Shown: one piece after another, positions 52,085 through 61,249 of the stretch
Position numbering within the stretch: position 1 is the stretch's first letter
Layout of the letters: each line of letters opens with the position of its first letter
DNA from: Emiliania huxleyi CCMP1516
Taxonomy: Eukaryota > Haptophyta > Isochrysidales > Noelaerhabdaceae
Assembly (NCBI RefSeq): GCF_000372725.1
Contig: NW_005196900.1
Location: forward strand, 94,133-158,132
Direction of reading: 5' to 3'
DNA length: 64,000 bases
The notes under the pieces: model-generated
Seen by the model: only the letters and a program-made list of their open reading frames with translations
What the model was told of the DNA's origin: nothing
Database searches by the model: none
Made by a program: the position numbers and the translations under genes

Positions 52085-52375
52085 AATAAAAGATGAGTTT
52101 GTCGTAGCGGCTAAAAAGAAAGAAAGAAAACAGACAACCCAAGAGAGGGATGGGAGGACGGCACGCCGCCACCACACAGGGATTTTAAGGAGAGGTGTGT
52201 GGTGCGCTAGCCGTCGCCCACCCTAGGGAGTCTGCCTCTTCCTATCTCTCTTCGCAGTCTTCTCTCGCCGCTTCTCGCTGCAACCTTCATGCCACCTCGC
52301 GGTCGTCCCACTCTCGTCGTTCTCTCCCTTGTCATTTCCTCCTCTGTCGCGTCGTTCTCTTCTGCCTCGTAGCGG
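52085..52375 (-). repeat. Coding-type dispersed repeat, 3' portion
   Basis: The reverse complement matches the C-terminal end and 3' flank of the 44064 copy, including the pyrimidine repeat CTTTCTTTCTTT at its end. Confidence 0.7.
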
Positions 52376-52470
52376 CTGTTAGGGACCCGTTAGGTTTTTG
52401 CTTTTTCTTTCCGAGACCCGCACACCTAGCGAGCAAGCGGCACAGCAAAGACGTAAGCGTCTTGGTGCGG

Positions 52471-54540
52471 ATGCAGATCGAGCACGAGGAGGAGAGCCGA
52501 ATGCAGATCGACGATGAGGAGAGCTGCGCGCTCGGCGCCACATCCTCGCCGCAGCCGTCGGACGCCAGCGCCACCCTCGCCACTGCGGCGCCCGCCCGAT
52601 TCGACGTGACGCCCGCCGCCGCTGAATCTCCCGACGAGTCGCTTCCGGACCTACTTCAGCAGCACGCTGCAAATTTGCTGCAGCAGTTGGACGCTGAGGG
52701 GGAGATTCCAGACGGCCTCCCCGTCAAGGTTGGAAGGGACACGCCATCGGTGTGCTGCTGCTCTGCCGCCCCGCTCGTACACCTCCCGCCGCCACATATC
52801 AAACTGCTCATGCCCGCTCCCCATCCCAACAGTGTATCGATGCCGCGCTCGAGCACGAGCGCACTAAGGAGCCGCTCGGATCGATCCTCCGTCGGCGCGG
52901 GTCCCTTGACAAAAACACGCGGCATGTCACAAAGTGGCTGCCTGCGGTGCGGAGGCTGCTTGAGTGCGGCGTGCTGCATTTTGGCCCCGTCGGACCGACT
53001 GCGGAGCAGGCTGCGCTGCGAGAGCGGTACGCCGAGCTGGTCACGCAGTCGCGCCGCGCTCTCGTAGAGGCGAAGCTGCCTCGGCGTCGCGGAAACGGCG
53101 GCGACGTCAACGGCTCGCGGCCGTTCTTGGACTGCTTCGAGCCCGCACTCACCGCCGCCGTCCGCTTTCGAGCGGGCGACGCGAGCTCCGCAGAGCAGGC
53201 GGCTGCCGACTGCGGCGTCACGAAGGGGGCGGTGCTCTTCTGGGACGAGCAGCTAGAGTGGGCGGCAGACCCGGCTAAGCGGCAGCGCGTCTTCGCAGTG
53301 CCGCAGCCCTCTCGGGACGCGGCTGGCGAGCCGAGCGGCGTCGAGGCGAGCGGCGGCGGCGAGGCGAGCGGCGGCGGCCCGCCTGCCGCTGGAGCTGGAG
53401 ATGCGGCTGGCGAGCCGAGCGGCGGCGAGGCGAGCGGCGGCGGCCCGCTTGCGGCTGGAGCTGGAGATGCGGCTGGCGAGCCGGCCGGGCTGCGCGATGA
53501 GGGGCAGCAGCTGCGCGAGGAGGTGCAGCGGCTGCACGCAGAGGTGCAGCGGCTGCGCGCAGAGGGGCAGCGCTCTGAGTCGCTCTCGAGCGAGCTCGAG
53601 AAGCTGCAGCTCCTCCCACGGCCAGGGCCGCCGCCCGGGCTCCCCCGCTGGAGGTTTGGGCCCGATACCGTTTGGGACCGGCCGGTCCGGAAGCACTGCA
53701 GCGAGATTGCCCTCGGAACGTTGGAGTTCGGCGCCGGGATCGTGACCTTTGAGCGGGACGAGATTCGATGGACCTTCTCCATGCCGGAATCCCACTCGTC
53801 TCACTGCTTCCCGTGGCCCTCGTGGACGCTGAAGCTGAGGACTGCAAGTCTCTGCTCCGCGTCCGCGAGCGACATCGACTTCGACCTCTCCCTGCGCGGC
53901 TTTGTGGACGTGCCGTTGGACTTGCGAGGCTACGACCTTTCCTGGGAGTTGTGCCGTTTTGCTCCCAGGACGTCGCCGACCACTTCAATCGGCACGTCCA
54001 TCGCCGACCACTACGACCCCTTCTCCCAGCCCGGTGCGCGGCACTCCGCTATGCGACCAGCGCGCCAGCACACGCGACCCGCCCCTTCCGACGCTCCTTT
54101 CCTGTTGTTGCGCAGGCTCGGCCAAGAGCTACATCCGCCTCCGGTTCGACAGCAGCAACGACCGCCTCGAGGCGCTCGAGGCTGTGCCGAGGATTCGCGA
54201 AATTCTCCGACTAACAATTATGACGGACGACTGTGGCGGCTACTATTGGGGGCCCTTCCACCCGCGCGCGCAAGATGAGCCGTGGATGGCCGCAGAGCGA
54301 GAGAGGCGCGGACGGAGAGACGAGCGGTACGACCCGGCAGCGGTAGCGCGTTTGTGGGAGGAGGGCGAGAGGGCCAGAGAGGAAGCGGGAGAGGCAAGCG
54401 CAGCCGCGGCGTCGCAGCCGGCAGCGTCACCGCGGCAGGGCGCGGAGCCGGAGAGGCAAGCGCTATCGGCCTTCTTCGACTATCCGGCAGCGCAAGCTCT
54501 CGCCGGCTGTCAGGCCTCGTGGAACCCAGCTGGGGTCTAG
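52471..54540 (+). CDS. Coiled-coil protein of unknown function
   Basis: Three exons (52471-52728, 52833-54033, 54116-54540, GT-AG) give 627 residues. It starts MQIEHEEESRMQIDDEESCA and is then acidic/low-complexity to SLPDLLQQHAANLLQQLDAE. The middle is helical (CIDAALEHERTKEPLGSILR, RRLLECGVLHFGPVGPT) and acidic-basic balanced. Repeats of GEPSGGEASGGG are followed by a heptad-like segment (LREEVQRLHAEVQRLRAEGQ). The C-terminal half has folded-domain composition (WRFGPDTVWDRPVRKHCSEI, GFVDVPLDLRGYDLSWELC, SAKSYIRLRFDSSNDRLEAL, LTIMTDDCGGYYWGPFHP). No family was recognised. It begins immediately after a coding-type repeat. Confidence 0.65.
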
Positions 54541-55120
54541 CTGTGTCCTGTGATCCGTCGAACTTTTATGTACGTAAAAGAGGAATGCAGAACATCGGCC
54601 AGGGGAGGGACGACGCGGCCAGAAAGAGGTTAGCGTTTGTTGTTGTCTTAATTTCCAGCAACGACGAACGAGCAAGCAAACCCCTGCCTAGACCGAGTCT
54701 AGGACCGAGTTCGAGTACAGCTAAATAAACCTAAAGAGACCCACCCGGGGCTCCCCACCTTCGTGTGAGGGCCCGTGAACATCTTCAGCTTGAGAGAGAG
54801 AGAGTTTTGAAAACCAACAAGAAATCGCGACGGCTCACCCTCTACCTACCTACCTAGCAACACAAACAAACTCTCTCTCCTACCTAGCTAGCCAGCGCGA
54901 ACTCGCCGTCTGAGCCTAGCGCAGCGCGAACTCGCTCTGAGCCTAGCGCAGCGCGAACCCGCGCACATAAAAGCTTTTGCGCAGCAACCCGCGGCCGGGC
55001 AACCCTCACAAAAACTTATTCCAACATTGCCTTTCATTCATACCACAGACTAAAAAATAAAAAGAAAACAAACAAGGGAGAAGGAGTCTTCTCGTCAAAA
55101 GAAAAATCCGCGCGCACGGA
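54541..55120. other. Intergenic with short repeats
   Basis: Contains the AACCAACAAGAA repeat (54791-54836) and two to three tandem units of GCGCAGCGCGAACTCGC (54892-54958), the latter also at 19136 and 20851. Confidence 0.6.
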
Positions 55121-55582
55121 ATGCTGCTCGCTCGGCCGCTGCCGCTGCTCGTCGCTCTGACCTCGTCGCTGCACGGCAGCCGCATCGCCATGTGTGCGAC
55201 GGCTGGTGAGGACATGCTGCGGCAGCCGACGTGGGCTGTGATTGGGGACGTGCTCCATCCCAGGAAACCAGCACGTGCGGTTGCTGAGCGCCTGGAAGCC
55301 CTTGGCAAGACCGTCGTGCGAGTCAATCCTCGCGTAAAGCCGGGCACCGACCCGCACGGAGTCATCTTTCGAAGCCTCCGCGACGCGGCAGCGAAGAGCG
55401 ACATCGATGTCGTCGACCTAATCATCAACCCGCGGGATGGGCTCGTGCAAATGGAGCACGCGGCCGCCCTCGGCATCAAATCTGCGTTTGTGCAGCCGGG
55501 CGCCGGCTCGGACGAGATCCTCGCCCTGTGTGAGCGGGAGGGCATCGCGGTGCATGAGGGGTGCGTGCTGCGAGAGACATGA
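55121..55582 (+). CDS. CoA-binding domain protein (YccU-type), probably organelle-targeted
   Basis: A single exon of 153 residues from the ATG at 55121. The leader MLLARPLPLLVALTSSLHGS is hydrophobic then basic. The core matches the CoA_binding_2 Rossmann fold: PTWAVIGDVLHPRKPARAVA, LGKTVVRVNPRV, DIDVVDLIINPRDGLVQMEH, AFVQPGAGSDEILALCEREG and the final GIAVHEGCVLRET. Bacterial relatives are about 135 residues and bind CoA, with no firmly known reaction. The leader suggests import through the ER-type route, perhaps to the plastid (inference). Confidence 0.82.
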   Translation: MLLARPLPLLVALTSSLHGSRIAMCATAGEDMLRQPTWAVIGDVLHPRKPARAVAERLEALGKTVVRVNPRVKPGTDPHGVIFRSLRDAAAKSDIDVVDLIINPRDGLVQMEHAAALGIKSAFVQPGAGSDEILALCEREGIAVHEGCVLRET

Positions 55583-55809
55583 AGTAGAAGATATCGTGGT
55601 GACCCGTACGGCTTTAAAAAAGCAGAGTGTCTTCCTCTTCCGTCTTGGTATGTCTTGTTTACAATTTCGTGAGTATTGCGTACCTCGCACGCGCGGAAAA
55701 TGTTTCCGCATCCGCCATCACGAAACAAAGCGGAAACTTTCGCGCGGTACCCTATTGTGGCGGCACTTCTCCTTCTCTGAACTCTGAGCTCGGAGACGGG
55801 GTGGACACA

Positions 55810-56934
55810 CTATGTCGGACTAAGCTCGTGCCTCGGCCGCTGCCAGACGAGGGGCTCCGACGAGGACGAGGACCTGAGCGACGTGCGCGTCGAGGACTCT
55901 CGCCGCTGCAGCGCAAGCAGGCACTCTTCAAAGCTGGCCTCGGCTCCGCCCTCGTCCGCACCGCCTCCGGCCCCGAAGCCGGCGGGCAGGAGGCGCTCTT
56001 CCACTGCGGCGTGCAAGTCCTCTGCGGCGGAGCAGAGGTGGAGGCGCGATCGCAGCTTGCTGGAGAGGAAGGTGCGCACCAGGTTGACGAGGGCGCGCGC
56101 GTACCACGGCGCACCGACGATCCAGAGGCCTCGCACCCGGAAGGCGGCCTTGCTGCCGAGCAGCGAGGCGAGCCGCTCGGTGAGCCGAAGCATGTCTGGC
56201 CGCAGAGAGGTCGAGATGAGGGCCGACGAGGCGCGCCGCAGGTCGACGACGACGGTGATGCCGCAGAGCTGCGTCCGCGGCTCGAGCGAGAGCGCCTCGA
56301 TCAGCTTGAGCACGGCGAGGGTGAAGCCTCCGACGCCGAGCCTCCCCCACGCAACGAGGAAGTCGCTCGAGGGCGAGAGGAGCACGACTGCGCTCCCGTC
56401 GCGGGCACGACCGGGCACCGTGGCCAGGAGCCTCCTGTCCAGGACGTACCTCACGGAGCTATCCTCGATATGTAGGTCCCAGAAACGGACCGCCGCAACT
56501 GCCCCGGGCTTTGCGCCGCCCGTCCGAGCAGGCAGGCCCTCGAGGTAGCGGGAGAGGGAGAGGTTGCCTCGCAGCGCATGGAGTGCCCTCGCGCTGTCGT
56601 ACTTGCGGGTGCGCAAGAAACGAACCAGCCACAGATCGGGTTGCTCCAGCGCCCTCTGCAAGTCCTCCCAGCCCGCCACCCGCTGCTCCACCAGCGTCGC
56701 CAACTCCGACCGCAGCTGCTGCAGACTGCCCGCGCGAAGCTCAGAGGTCTCGCCGAGCTCCTCATATGCGCGGAGCGTGAGCGATGAAGGGACATCGATG
56801 CGGCGGCTGTGCCTGCGGCTGCGTGCTGTGCGCTTGCTGTCGTTAATGCAACGCTCAGAGCAAGGCAGTGTCGTGGCGCTGGCCCTCGTCGTCGCCGTCG
56901 GGGTTTCTGCATCTCTGCTGCTGCTGCAGCCCAT
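55810..56934 (-). CDS. SEC14-like (CRAL-TRIO) lipid-binding protein with N-terminal acylation motif
   Basis: One exon of 374 residues on the minus strand. It starts MGCSSSRD, a strong N-myristoylation (Gly2) plus palmitoylation (Cys3) signal, so it probably sits on a membrane. The CRAL-TRIO N-terminal helix pair is LWLVRFLRTRKYDSARALHA. The lipid-binding domain follows: FWDLHIEDSSVRYVLDRRLL, GFTLAVLKLIEALSLEPRTQ, CGITVVVDLRRASSALIS, AFRVRGLWIVGAPWYARALV and VRTFLSSKLRSRLHL. This follows the family order (DhxG-like strand, then the NAP..f..vw..ikpfl region). Such proteins transfer or sense phosphoinositides or other lipids. It ends in a Ser-rich tail. Domain assignment is good; ligand is unknown. 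Confidence 0.82.
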   Translation of the reverse strand: MGCSSSRDAETPTATTRASATTLPCSERCINDSKRTARSRRHSRRIDVPSSLTLRAYEELGETSELRAGSLQQLRSELATLVEQRVAGWEDLQRALEQPDLWLVRFLRTRKYDSARALHALRGNLSLSRYLEGLPARTGGAKPGAVAAVRFWDLHIEDSSVRYVLDRRLLATVPGRARDGSAVVLLSPSSDFLVAWGRLGVGGFTLAVLKLIEALSLEPRTQLCGITVVVDLRRASSALISTSLRPDMLRLTERLASLLGSKAAFRVRGLWIVGAPWYARALVNLVRTFLSSKLRSRLHLCSAAEDLHAAVEERLLPAGFGAGGGADEGGAEASFEECLLALQRRESSTRTSLRSSSSSEPLVWQRPRHELSPT

Positions 56935-57015
56935 GAGGGAGAAGAGCGGGTAAGGCGGCTCCTTTCGCGGAAAACATGGGAATTTCGGGATTTCTTTTTT
57001 CTTTTATATCATTTT

Positions 57016-58945
57016 TCAGTGACACCACTGCGCCCGCTTCCGGTCCCGCTGAGTTGCCGACGCGTCGCGCCGCTCCGCCCTCGACTTTTTGGCGCCGAGC
57101 CGAGCGGCGAGCGCCTCGGCGTCCTCCTCCAGCTCCCCGGGAGGGCAGCCCGCGTGCACCACACAGAGCGGCGAGGAAGCGCCATCTGCCGTGCCTTCGG
57201 CCGCGAAGCCGAGGAAACGCGCCACACGCGGAGGCACGTGCAGCGCGCGTCGCCCCGACGGGGAGCGCGTGAAGAGGCGCTCGCCCTCCCTCCCAACCGG
57301 CGCCTCCGCCGCTCTTGCCTCCGCCGCCGGCGCCTCTGTCGGCAGCGGCCGGAGCGAATGGCCTGCTGCGAGCTGCGCCGCCGCGCGCTGCTTGGAGAGC
57401 GGCAGCGCCTCCTGCCCGTGCCGCTGCCCTCTCCTCCCCGGGGGCAGCGGAGCTGTCTTGCGGAGAAGCGCCACAAAGAAGGCGCCCGTGTCGGCGAGGT
57501 GGGGCAGGAAGCGCATGCAGCGCTCGAGCGGCGGCGCCCCGTCTGCCGCCGCGCCAGCGGGGTTGCACGGGTCAGCAGGGGGGGCGTGCGCCCCGGTGTC
57601 GGCGGGGCGCACGAGGCAGGGAGGACGAGGGGGGCGTGGGCGACGTGCCTCCTCCTTTCGGCGGGAACATGCCGGCGCGGAAGCGGCGGCGGACGGTGAG
57701 CGGCTCCGACGAGAGCGAGGCGAGGGAGGGCACGCGGCGCATCGCGTCGTCGATGACCTGCCAGTTTCTCAGGCCGGGCGCCCGAGGCAGCTCCGGCAGC
57801 TGGCCGCTCGCGTCGACGAGCTCGAGCGCGCCGCGCGCCGCGCGCAGTAAGCTCGCAACCACCGCCTCGTCCTATTCCACTCGCGTCGTGGTGACCTTTC
57901 TGACTCGTGTCCTCGCCGTCCCCACACCACGCCCCTGCCTCGAGCGGGGAGAGGGAGCAAGTCGAGTAGCAGAGCAGGCCGCCCACCCGGACGAGCGCCT
58001 GCGGGGACAGCCGCAGGGGCACGTCACGCCCATGCAATCCGAGACGCCCGAGCCGCCAGCGCGGACGAGCGCCGCCGCGCGCAGTGCGATCTGCAGCTGG
58101 AGCGAGTGGAGGCGCAGCGAGAGGCCTGGCCGCCACGAGGCCCACAGCGCCGGCTCCTTGCGCAGCGTGCCATCGCCGGAGCAAGGCACGTCGCACAAGA
58201 CGCGGTCGTACTCCTCGCCAGCCCTCGGGAGGGTCTGGCCGCGGTGCGTCACGACGACGGCGTTCAGCCCGGCGCCGAGCGAGCGGAGCCGGTGCGCCAG
58301 CACGTACGCGCGCAGCGGCTCCGCGTCGTTCGCGACGACGACGCCGCCCTCCGCGCCGTGCGAGACCATCTCGAGCAGCTGCGTCGTCTTCGAGCCTGGC
58401 GCGGCGCAGACGTCGAGCACGCGGTGCGAGGCCTGCACGCCGAGAAGCAGCGCCGGCACCATGCTCACCACCTCCTGCCGCATCACCAGCCCACAGCCCG
58501 ACGCACGCAGTAGCCACGCCTGCAGAGCGGCGGCCGCGCCGCTCGCTTGCGCCTCGCTTCGCAGCTCGAGCCGGGAGAGTGGCAGCTGGTACCCGTGGCA
58601 CCAAGGCAGGGCGCGCCCTTGCCGCCCACTCGACTCCTCGAAGGCGCGGATCAGCTGCTGTCCCTCGGCCCAGCACGCCTCACTCGCCGCCGAACGGCTC
58701 GGCAGCCCGCACCGACGAAATGTGATAGGGAGCGGAGAGCGCATGGACTGCCCGAAGGCCTGCCAGTCGGCCGCCGACGAGAGCAGCTTCTAGCGCGCGT
58801 AGTACTCGCGGAAGAGAGCTCGGCCGGCGGGAAGCTCTGAAGGCTCCTCAGACGGAGGTTCGGGCGGCGTAGCTGCTGCGGCCGCAGCCGTCCGCGACCG
58901 CACTCGGCGGCCTGCGCGGCGGTTGAGCACGCGCTTGCGTCCCAT
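57016..58945 (-). CDS. NSUN2-like RNA (cytosine-5) methyltransferase with an in-frame TAG
   Basis: A SAM-dependent m5C methyltransferase of tRNA and other RNAs. Exons on the minus strand are 58945-58073, 57998-57939, 57871-57649 and 57542-57016; all three introns start GC and end AG. The start MGRKRVLNRRAGRRVRS resembles NSUN2 N-termini, then LFREYYAR, a TAG codon at 58792-58790, and the same frame resumes KLLSSAADWQAFGQSMRSPL. Further on are VLDVCAAPGSKTTQLLEM (SAM loop), the DRVLCDVPCSGDGTLRKEP block with the release Cys, LLCYSTCSLSPLE-DEAVV with the catalytic Cys, and MFPPKGG-DGAPPLERCMRF with LADTGAFFVALL. The TAG could be a nonsense change, a read-through site or a sequence error. Translation from the Met at 58744 would skip it but lose the N-terminal part. 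The first intron starts with a near-copy of the next exon start. Confidence 0.85.
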
Positions 58946-59029
58946 GTCTAGCTCGGGCGACACGGCGGAGGGAGCGCGGGAGCCTCTCTCCAGGTGTGTG
59001 TACTTCTTGCTTGGTGTAGCTGTGTTAGC

Positions 59030-59092
59030 GCCAGTCCTGTGCCTACTCGAGTAGTGTCGAGCGACGGAGTTTCTCGTAAAATTCTTCAAAAA
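59030..59092 (-). repeat. AT-rich module upstream of the NSUN2-like gene
   Basis: GCCAGTCCTGTGCCTACTCG, GACGGAGTTTCTCG and TAAAATTCTTCAAAA, about 85-145 bases upstream of the minus-strand start at 58945. Confidence 0.5.
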
Positions 59093-59856
59093 CCCGGCCG
59101 GCCCCTGCCCTGCCCCTACCTACCTACCTACCTGCCTACCCACTTATGGGAAACTAAAAAACAAATTACCGGACCGGTTAAGGTGGGGAACCATACGAAC
59201 TAAAGTGATGGTTGGTGGTACTCTCCTGCCTGCAACCACAGTCCTTCCTGTGACATGGCAGGCCACTCTCAAGCCCTACACGCACCAGATCACCCATTTG
59301 GGGAGGGTTGACATCGTGATTAGGCGGAAAATTATTTTTCTGCTGGGAAAATTCCAGCGTGAAGAGAGCAGAGAGGGGAAAACCCGACGGGAGGGCCCAG
59401 ACCTACCCTACCTACCCCGGCATGACTGCCGCCCAAGCAAGAAGTACACACACACCTGCTCTCTCGGATTTTTTCTGGCGAGAAGAGTTCAAGATCAAAA
59501 TCTCTCTCTCTCTCTCTCAACAAAGCTCAAAGGTCAAAGCTCCCTCGCACGACACTGGGCACGGGACTGGCGAGAAAAGAATTGGATTGATCCGCGGAGA
59601 AAAAGAATTTTACAAGAAAGCTCCCTCGCACGACAACGGGACCGGCCCCAGCTTCGGCTGAGCCTGAGGGCTGACAAGCTGCCGAGCCCAAATTTTCACT
59701 GTGAGAGTCGTGATTTCTTGTTGGTTTTCAAAAATCTCTCTCTGGGCACGGCACTGGCGCGCACTGGCACTAATTCTGCCAGGAAAGAAGAAGAGGGCGC
59801 ACCGAGGATCCTACCCGGGTATCTGAATCTAGCTCTGCACGGCAAAGAAATGGGTC
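59093..59856. other. Repeat-rich intergenic region
   Basis: Contains a CTAC run (59115-59140), a (TC)n run at 59500-59520, AT-rich module copies at 59535-59640 and 59743-59781, and the AACCAACAAGAA repeat in reverse (59697-59746). No gene was seen. Confidence 0.6.
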
Positions 59857-60879
59857 CTATCTGTATCGAACCTCGCCCATGGTCACGCCCAGGCGCTCCT
59901 CGTCGTCGCACGCCGGCGCGGCCAGCGCGCACGCACGCTCCACACGGAGCTCCACGCACACCTGCCCCCACCGGGTCCGGCGCGCCACGAGCGCCTGGAG
60001 GAGAGCGCTCGCGGCGACGTTGCCGCCGTCGGCGTCGCCGGCGGCAGTGCGGACTACTCCGGAGCGGCGGCACCGGACCAGCAGCCACCAGGACAGAGTG
60101 ACGGTGACCACGCGCCCGCGAGCGCCCTGCCCGCGCTCTTCGCCGCTGAGGACGAGCATCTGCCTGCGCGGCGAAGCGAGGGCGTGGGCGAGAGCGTTGA
60201 GGTGCTCGGTGCGCGAGAACGAGAAGTAGCCCCAGTAGTAGCTGTCGGAGCGCTGCTGCACCTCTGGGAAGCCGACCGCGACCGGCATGGTCACACGCCC
60301 CGTCTGCTCGTGCACGCGCAGCTCGGCCGACATCGCGCGGTGGAGGGTCAGTCGCTCCGCGTACAAACACGGATGCCGCTCCGCCAGCCGCGCCGCCTCC
60401 GTCTCGTCGACCTCGATCGCCCCTCGCGAGAGGCGGGCCAGGGCAGGCGCGCGGCAGAGCGGGCAGGTTGGGTTATCCGACTTTTGCTGGGCCATCCACT
60501 GAGCGATGCATGGCTTGCAGAAGCGGTGCTCGCACTCGCTGTCGGCGATGGCCGGCCAACGCGAGGGCTCGCATAGCAACGAGCAGCAGATGGCACACTC
60601 ATCCTCGTCCGGCATGCACTCATCCGTCACCGCGCTTGCGGCTTGGAGCTGATGCTTCCACGCGCGCACGCGCGACTGGATCTTGAGGCAGGCGAGGACC
60701 TGGTCGCGTGTGCCCAGTAGCGCCGTCGAGAGGTCGCTGAGCGATGGTGCGGAGCGAAACACGCAACGCCGCTTGGTCTGATGACTCTCGGCGCAGCAGG
60801 CCAGGTCGATTGAAGCACAGCGCTCGGATGTGCGACCGGAGAGGCGGGTGGCCGTCTGTGGCGTGAAGTTCTCGTTCAT
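59857..60879 (-). CDS. RING-finger protein, probable E3 ubiquitin ligase
   Basis: One exon of 340 residues on the minus strand from the ATG at 60879 (MNENFTPQTATRLSGRTSER). An IQ-like segment (CLKIQSRVRAWKHQLQAA) precedes a C3HC4 RING: DECAICCSLLCEP, then DSECEHRFCKPCIAQWM and DNPTCPLCRAP. All eight ligands are present. The rest is unassigned, with YYWGYFSFSRTEHLNALAHA and VVTVTLSWWLLVRCRR. RINGs of this kind recruit E2 enzymes. An AT-rich module lies at 60936-60990, directly upstream. Confidence 0.82.
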   Translation of the reverse strand: MNENFTPQTATRLSGRTSERCASIDLACCAESHQTKRRCVFRSAPSLSDLSTALLGTRDQVLACLKIQSRVRAWKHQLQAASAVTDECMPDEDECAICCSLLCEPSRWPAIADSECEHRFCKPCIAQWMAQQKSDNPTCPLCRAPALARLSRGAIEVDETEAARLAERHPCLYAERLTLHRAMSAELRVHEQTGRVTMPVAVGFPEVQQRSDSYYWGYFSFSRTEHLNALAHALASPRRQMLVLSGEERGQGARGRVVTVTLSWWLLVRCRRSGVVRTAAGDADGGNVAASALLQALVARRTRWGQVCVELRVERACALAAPACDDEERLGVTMGEVRYR

Positions 60880-60935
60880 TCGCTCGCGGACAGCGTGTCA
60901 GGAAAGCCCTTGACATCCAAGACAACCAAAAGCGA

Positions 60936-61000
60936 GCGCTGAAAAAGAATTTTGGGTGGTGTGCGAAAAAGAATTTCTATAAGAACACACTGGCACGACA
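60936..61000 (+). repeat. AT-rich module upstream of the RING gene
   Basis: AAAAAGAATTTTGGGTGG, AAAAAGAATTTCTATAAG and ACACTGGCACGACAAAGAAG, 60-120 bases upstream of the minus-strand start at 60879. Downstream, 61040-61100 holds an inverted pair, ACGACGGCTTTT and AGAAGCCGTCGTC. Confidence 0.55.
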
Positions 61001-61249
61001 AAGAAGAATTTGCCGCACAATTCACACAACAGGCAAAGCGCGGACGACGACTTCTAAAAACGACGGCTTTTCTAAAAATAGAAGCCGTCGTCCTCACAAA
61101 AGAAGAAGAGCCGAGCCTCATTTCGGCAAAGAATTTCAAAATATTCGGCAAGAGACAGAGAATACCCATGGAACAGACAGAGAATACCCACGGCACGCCA
61201 CCCTGGGAGCTAGATCTAAATCTACACACAGCTGCAAGCCTCTCCGCAC

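Noticed and set aside
55627-56475. Plus-strand frame opposite the SEC14-like gene
   Set aside because: It is antisense to a clear CRAL-TRIO domain.
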